Below the pieces are notes generated by a model, which did no database searches, was not told the origin of the DNA, and was given only the letters and a program-made list of their open reading frames with translations. DNA of 8,094 nucleotides from positions 1-8,094 of the forward strand of contig JAUYLR010000108.1 in assembly GCA_030698935.1 (NCBI GenBank). Reading direction: 5' to 3'. This DNA is from a bacterium (GTDB lineage Bacteria > Patescibacteriota > Minisyncoccia > Phycocordibacterales > UBA2100). The position numbers and the translations under genes are program-made. Shown piece after piece: positions 5,249 to 8,094 of this stretch (the stretch's first letter is position 1; each line of letters opens with the position of its first letter).

Positions 5249-6367
5249 CTATCCGCCGAGCGATGCCAATGCATCTTTGGCGGATTGGAGATTCTTGTTG
5301 TAGTAGAGAGCTTTTTCATATTCGGCGCGCGCGGAATTAGTATCTCCGCGGCTCTTGTAAATATTTCCTTTCAGAACGTAGAGCTCCGATACTGACTTGT
5401 TGTTCGCGTTAATGACGCTATCCGCGAGTTCGATGACGCGGTCGTACTTCCCGAGCTTGTAGTATGCTTCTATCGGCTCCATTTGGTACCAGAGCTTGTG
5501 CGCGGTGAGCGACTTCGCGGTTTTCTCGAATTCGCGTACGGTGCCCGCATAATCGTCGAGGTAGTAGAGGGCGGTAATCAGATTGTAGTGCGCTCGATAG
5601 TCGGATGGATTTTTGGCTAGTTCGGATTCTGCGCGCATTTTTGCGTTATTCCAAGCCGTTTTTTCGTCTAAGCTCTCGCCAAGAAGGGATTCGGCGAGTT
5701 TCTTTTTTGATGGGGGAACGATGATGAGGTAGGAATAATTGAAGTCTTTCCATAAGTGCAGCCATTCGTCATACGTATATATCTCGTTCGGCCCCTCTAT
5801 CCCGTCGCTTTCGATAATAACTTTTTTCGATTCATCGTATCCGCGCACGATGCGATAGTGCACGTAGTCCTTATCTGCATACGTGAGGGCGCGCGTCAAA
5901 ACGGGAATGTCGTTCGCGATGAACTTCTTCAAGAGCTCGATATCGCCGTTGGGGCGCACATATGTAAGCAGCCCATGCTCCTCGCGGGCGTAATCGGCGA
6001 GTTCGTGAAGCGTTACGGATTTATCGTCGTTATCGCCCTTCCGATTGTTCCACGGCCGCGTAGCTTCCGCGATGCGCTCCTGCGTATCGGCAATACCCCA
6101 GTGCGAGAGAACTATAAGAAGCGCGACGGACGAGCAGTTGTTGAACGATTGCCACACGTGCGCGAGCCCCTCGATCGTTTTGGCTGTCGGTGTGGAAACT
6201 CTCGCGGGAGTGTTCGGTTCTATTTCCTCTGTTTCATCGGCGGATGCGAGGGGAGTCTCCCCCAGCGCTTCTAACTTGTCATCCTCTGTACCTGCCCAAT
6301 TCCATACAGCATAGCCGGTACCGGCGAAAAGGACCGCAACGACAGCAAGGGCTACTTTCCACATCAT
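5249..6367 (-). CDS. C39-like papain-fold peptidase domain fused to TPRs
   Basis: A 372-residue protein: N-terminal membrane segment (about 4-22), acidic linker (27-55), C39_2-like domain (about 66-218) and TPR-like helical repeats (about 238-372). In the first domain VWQSFNNCSS supplies Gln73 and candidate nucleophile Cys78, DYVHYRIVRGYD supplies candidate His170, and ESDG supplies Asp188. Most relatives have NNCGPA where this protein has NNCSSV, so the motif is unusual though the Cys stays. TPR positions are suggested by NPSDYRAHYNLITALYYLDD and SVSELYVLKGNIYKSRG. Specificity is unknown; families with this fold cleave peptides or leader sequences, and the TPRs may bind a partner. ATG 6367 lies 6 nt after a TGCTAAAAT box in the 22-bp gap to the GNAT gene; ATG 6364 is an alternative. 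The tail NLQSAKDALASLGG is repeated, slightly changed, beyond the stop. Confidence 0.78.
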   Translation of the reverse strand: MMWKVALAVVAVLFAGTGYAVWNWAGTEDDKLEALGETPLASADETEEIEPNTPARVSTPTAKTIEGLAHVWQSFNNCSSVALLIVLSHWGIADTQERIAEATRPWNNRKGDNDDKSVTLHELADYAREEHGLLTYVRPNGDIELLKKFIANDIPVLTRALTYADKDYVHYRIVRGYDESKKVIIESDGIEGPNEIYTYDEWLHLWKDFNYSYLIIVPPSKKKLAESLLGESLDEKTAWNNAKMRAESELAKNPSDYRAHYNLITALYYLDDYAGTVREFEKTAKSLTAHKLWYQMEPIEAYYKLGKYDRVIELADSVINANNKSVSELYVLKGNIYKSRGDTNSARAEYEKALYYNKNLQSAKDALASLGG

Positions 6368-6373
6368 AATCCT

Positions 6374-6382
6374 ATTTTAGCA
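6374..6382 (-). promoter_or_regulatory. Extended -10 promoter of C39-TPR gene
   Basis: On the minus strand TGCTAAAAT (hexamer TAAAAT, 6379-6374) ends 6 nt before ATG 6367. It lies inside the 22-bp gap after the GNAT stop codon, so the C39-TPR gene probably has its own promoter despite the tight spacing. No clear -35 is visible. Confidence 0.5.
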
Positions 6383-6389
6383 AAATAAG

Positions 6390-6950
6390 CTACGCCGCGA
6401 TACGTTCGGTCACTTTCCCGTCTTTCACGCGCAGTGGAGATGCAACACGCTCATCAAGCAGCTTTCCCATCCAAATGATATCGTCGTATCCGTCCGGCGT
6501 TTTAATGGCCTCCCGGCGGCGCCCCTCCGTTACAAATCCTAACTTTTCGTACAGCCGCACGGCGTCTTCATTCTTTTCAAATACTTCTAGTTCCATTCGG
6601 TGCATTCCGTGGCCGCGCGCGAGCTCTTCCGCGCGTTTAAGGAGCTCTGTGCCTATACCGCGCCCCCGATACGATGCCAGCACTCCCATGACTACATACG
6701 AGGTTCCTCTCACTTTGAGAAACTTGCCCGAAATGGCGGTAATGTAGCCGACGACTTTTCCTTCGTCTAGCGCAATAAAAGTATGCACGCGTTTTCTGTG
6801 CACAAGAGTTTTCGCAAAGGCGTAGAGCAACGAATCCCGCCTGTCTTTCCCCGTGATCGCGAGATGCTTCGCCTCGTTCGCTATTTGTTTTTGCAGTTTC
6901 ATCAGCGCGCCGAAGTCCCTCAACCCGGCGAGCTTAACTTGATATTGCAT
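6390..6950 (-). CDS. GNAT-family N-acetyltransferase
   Basis: A 186-residue protein with a complete GNAT fold and no membrane segment, so it is cytoplasmic. The acetyl-CoA pyrophosphate-binding loop is RGRGIG (95-100), preceded by the strand SYVVMGVLASY. NEDAVRLYEKLGF (127-139) is the usual motif B region, and EGRRREAIKTPDGYDDIIWMGKLL closes the domain in a way common to RimI/RimJ-like and small-molecule acetyltransferases. The acceptor cannot be told from sequence. About 20 residues after the domain (LRVKDGKVTERIAA) form a charged tail. The start is set by the first Met before the conserved N-terminal strand (YQVKLAGLRDF). Two -10-like elements lie just upstream, but neither sits at the 6-nt spacing seen for several other genes here. 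It is upstream of the C39-TPR gene with a 22-bp gap. Confidence 0.85.
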   Translation of the reverse strand: MQYQVKLAGLRDFGALMKLQKQIANEAKHLAITGKDRRDSLLYAFAKTLVHRKRVHTFIALDEGKVVGYITAISGKFLKVRGTSYVVMGVLASYRGRGIGTELLKRAEELARGHGMHRMELEVFEKNEDAVRLYEKLGFVTEGRRREAIKTPDGYDDIIWMGKLLDERVASPLRVKDGKVTERIAA

Positions 6951-6952
6951 GA

Positions 6953-6968
6953 ATTGTAGAAATTACCA
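6953..6968 (-). promoter_or_regulatory. Possible promoter of GNAT gene
   Basis: Two overlapping candidates on the minus strand: extended TGGTAATTT (6968-6960), ending 9 nt before ATG 6950, and TACAAT (6958-6953), ending 2 nt before it. The first is more plausible, since the second would put the transcription start inside the coding sequence. Neither shows the 6-nt spacing of the other genes. Confidence 0.3.
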
Positions 6969-7070
6969 ACCCGCCTGTTTTAGAGAGCAGGTTATACAGA
7001 GTGTACCGCGTTAAACTTAAGAGTTCAATGAAGAAACGCACAGATAAGTGTAAATCGGCTCTTTCGAGAC

Positions 7071-7127
7071 CGCGGGGCGTTAAACCCTGCGGCTCGGAAG
7101 ACGCCCCTGCGCAAAGGCGCAGGGCGT
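7071..7127 (+). ncRNA. Possible structured RNA with competing stems
   Basis: Two strong stems share the segment ACGCCCCTGCGC (7101-7112). Upstream, CGCGGGGCGT (7071-7080) can pair with 7101-7111 (10 pairs, one bulge). Downstream, GCGCAGGGCGT (7117-7127) can pair with 7101-7112 (11 pairs, one bulge, AAAG loop). A third option pairs CCCTGCG (7085-7091) with CGCAGGG (7118-7124). Both strands could form these stems, so the strand is uncertain. No known RNA family is recognised. Confidence 0.3.
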
Positions 7128-7268
7128 TATGCCGGTTTCTGGACTCCTCGGCCCCGCCTGCCCTCGCCTAAAGCCTTGATTACGCGGCTTATAAACAGTT
7201 GTAAATGTACTCTCTCTGTCGCACAGTATATTGCGGCTCGTTGGCGCAGGCTTTGGCGGGCACGGTCG

Positions 7269-7297
7269 GTAATACAAAAGCTACGCTTTTGTATTAC
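7269..7297. terminator. 13-bp hairpin, terminator or binding site
   Basis: GTAATACAAAAGC (7269-7281), loop TAC, then its exact reverse complement (7285-7297). The stem contains an A-run then a T-run (AAAAGC, GCTTTT), as in symmetric bidirectional terminators, but no separate T-tract follows. It could end a transcript from the structured region at 7071-7127, or be a protein-binding palindrome upstream of the dehydrogenase promoter. Confidence 0.4.
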
Positions 7298-7352
7298 TCT
7301 CGCTCTATGTCGCCAGTAAAACATGTATTCATGAAAACAGCGCTACCCAATT

Positions 7353-7361
7353 TGTTACAAT
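7353..7361 (+). promoter_or_regulatory. Extended -10 promoter of dehydrogenase gene
   Basis: TGTTACAAT (hexamer TACAAT, 7356-7361) ends 6 nt before ATG 7368. With a start site about 7 nt after the -10 the mRNA would be leaderless, so the hairpins farther upstream would not be in its 5' end. The -35 region (about TGAAAA, 7332-7337) is a poor match. Confidence 0.58.
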
Positions 7362-7367
7362 ATATGC

Positions 7368-8094
7368 ATGCGTATAGTAATTCTAGATGGACATACGTTG
7401 AACCCCGGCGACAATCCTTGGGATACTGTTGCTTCACTCGGTGAGTTGACTGTCCACGAACGCACGCCTGCTGAAAAGGTTATTGAACGCTCGCTAGATG
7501 CCGATATCGTTATCACTAACAAAGCTCTGCTTCCAGCTGAAGCGATTGCTAAATTACCAAAGCTCAAATTTATAACCGTGAGTGCCACGGGATACAACAT
7601 CGTGGATATTGCCGCGGCGCGCGAGCGCGGCATTCCGGTTTCCAACGTGCCCGAGTACAGCACGGATTCTGTCGCGCAGTTCGTGACCGCAATGATTTTG
7701 GAATTAGCGCACAGAATTGGCCATCACAGCGACGCGGTCCACGCGGGCGCGTGGAGCAAACAACAGGATTTTTGTTTTTGGGATACTCCGCAGATAGAGC
7801 TAGCGGGGAAGACCTTGGCCATCATCGGTTATGGGAAAATCGGGCACCGCATGGGGGAAGTAGCGGAGGCGCTCGGCATGAAAATTCTTACCGCAGGGCG
7901 CGACACGGCGAAAGTGCGCGAGGTGGTGGCTCTTGCGGATGTCGTTACATTCCACTGTCCGCTTACCGACGCCAACAAAGGCATCGTCAACCGTGAACTT
8001 CTCTCGCTCATGAAGCCGAGCGCGTTTCTCATCAACGCCGCGCGCGGCGGGCTAGTCGTGGAGCAGGATTTGGCGGATGCCTTGAATGCCGGAG
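7368..8094 (+). CDS. D-2-hydroxyacid dehydrogenase, 3' end outside window
   Basis: The first 242 codons of a protein normally about 315-330 residues long; the right edge cuts it. The order of blocks fits glycerate dehydrogenase/hydroxypyruvate reductase-like members: LDGHTLNPGD (6-15), GYNIVD (75-80), TDSVAQF (99-105), ELAGKTLAIIGYGKIG with the Rossmann GxGxxG at 154-159, CPLT (197-200), and NAARGGLV (223-230) with catalytic Arg226. The catalytic Glu and His lie beyond the window. These enzymes reduce 2-keto acids to D-2-hydroxyacids with NAD(P)H in the cytoplasm. At the end of the second Rossmann strand the usual Asp is replaced (ILTAGRD, Gly177), which suggests NADPH acceptance. ATG 7368 lies 6 nt after a TGTTACAAT extended -10 box; the overlapping ATG at 7364 is out of frame. 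No other gene in the window belongs to its pathway. Confidence 0.9.
   Translation, partial: MRIVILDGHTLNPGDNPWDTVASLGELTVHERTPAEKVIERSLDADIVITNKALLPAEAIAKLPKLKFITVSATGYNIVDIAAARERGIPVSNVPEYSTDSVAQFVTAMILELAHRIGHHSDAVHAGAWSKQQDFCFWDTPQIELAGKTLAIIGYGKIGHRMGEVAEALGMKILTAGRDTAKVREVVALADVVTFHCPLTDANKGIVNRELLSLMKPSAFLINAARGGLVVEQDLADALNAG

Larger units (their letters stand above)
6951..7367. other. 417-bp intergenic region with hairpins, no convincing gene
   Basis: This gap separates the divergent GNAT and dehydrogenase genes and is long for this otherwise compact window. The left 100 bp are A+T-rich; roughly 7060-7265 is G+C-rich and full of inverted repeats. Short open frames on both strands overlap one another, lack family-like sequence and lack promoters of the type seen elsewhere. 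I found no tRNA, tmRNA, signal-recognition or RNase P RNA signature. The dehydrogenase promoter occupies the right end. Confidence 0.6.

Noticed and set aside
5756..6274. 172-residue open frame on the plus strand
   Set aside because: It is antisense to the C39-TPR gene, whose motifs and promoter are clear; no family features are seen in the shadow.
7141..7149. Minus-strand GAGGAGTCC resembling the conserved GAGGAAAGTCC of RNase P RNA
   Set aside because: Two bases are missing from the core and none of the other RNase P conserved blocks are found in the region.
7080..7324. Two overlapping 65-residue minus-strand frames in the intergenic region
   Set aside because: They overlap in different frames, span the hairpins, and show no conserved-looking sequence or -10 box near the starts.
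7370..7377. GCGTATAG at the start of the dehydrogenase gene, like arrays B and C
   Set aside because: A single unit inside codons Met1-Ile3-Val4 of a conserved N-terminus; chance is enough.

Overview
The window looks like a piece of a small-genome bacterium, most likely a member of the Patescibacteria (Candidate Phyla Radiation, Parcubacteria-like). This is inferred from three things: a set of small membrane-anchored surface proteins of types common in that group, genes that lack Shine-Dalgarno sequences and start just after an extended -10 box, and heptanucleotide arrays in several gaps. The standard genetic code fits. All seven visible stop codons are TAA or TAG, five of them TAG.

Layout. 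Bases 1-935 (+) are the 3' part of a gene of the LPO_1073/Vpar_1526 family, visibly richer in A+T than the rest. Bases 1123-4153 (+) hold three genes: a DUF4349-like protein with a membrane segment at each end, and two tandem M14-like zinc carboxypeptidase paralogues. The gaps around and within this trio carry arrays of 7-bp units that each contain TAG. Bases 4197-6950 (-) hold three genes: a GNAT acetyltransferase (upstream), a membrane-anchored C39-like papain-fold protein with TPRs (middle), and a membrane-anchored VanY/M15-type D,D-carboxypeptidase (downstream). Bases 6951-7367 contain no convincing gene but several strong hairpins with competing pairings. From 7368 to the right edge runs the first 242 codons of a D-2-hydroxyacid dehydrogenase (glycerate dehydrogenase/hydroxypyruvate reductase-like).

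How the genes may work together. Five consecutive proteins (DUF4349, two M14, VanY, C39-TPR) have an N-terminal membrane anchor, and four of these carry a peptidase fold facing outward. This reads as an envelope or peptidoglycan-processing neighbourhood. VanY removes the terminal D-Ala of peptide stems and the intact M14 paralogue could trim peptides or muropeptides. The LPO_1073 gene and the dehydrogenase look unrelated to it.

Most notable points. (1) The first M14 paralogue lacks two residues that its neighbour keeps, the third zinc-ligand His and the catalytic Glu, so it is probably a pseudoenzyme. (2) A perfect 36-bp palindrome lies just after the C39-TPR stop codon, between two in-frame copies of that protein's C-terminal tail. 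(3) The heptad TAG arrays place stop codons in every forward frame, and one of them supplies the stop codon of the second M14 gene. (4) Four genes have an extended -10 box ending exactly 6 nt before the start codon and a fifth has it 8 nt before, which predicts leaderless mRNAs. (5) The 7071-7127 segment can fold in mutually exclusive ways.
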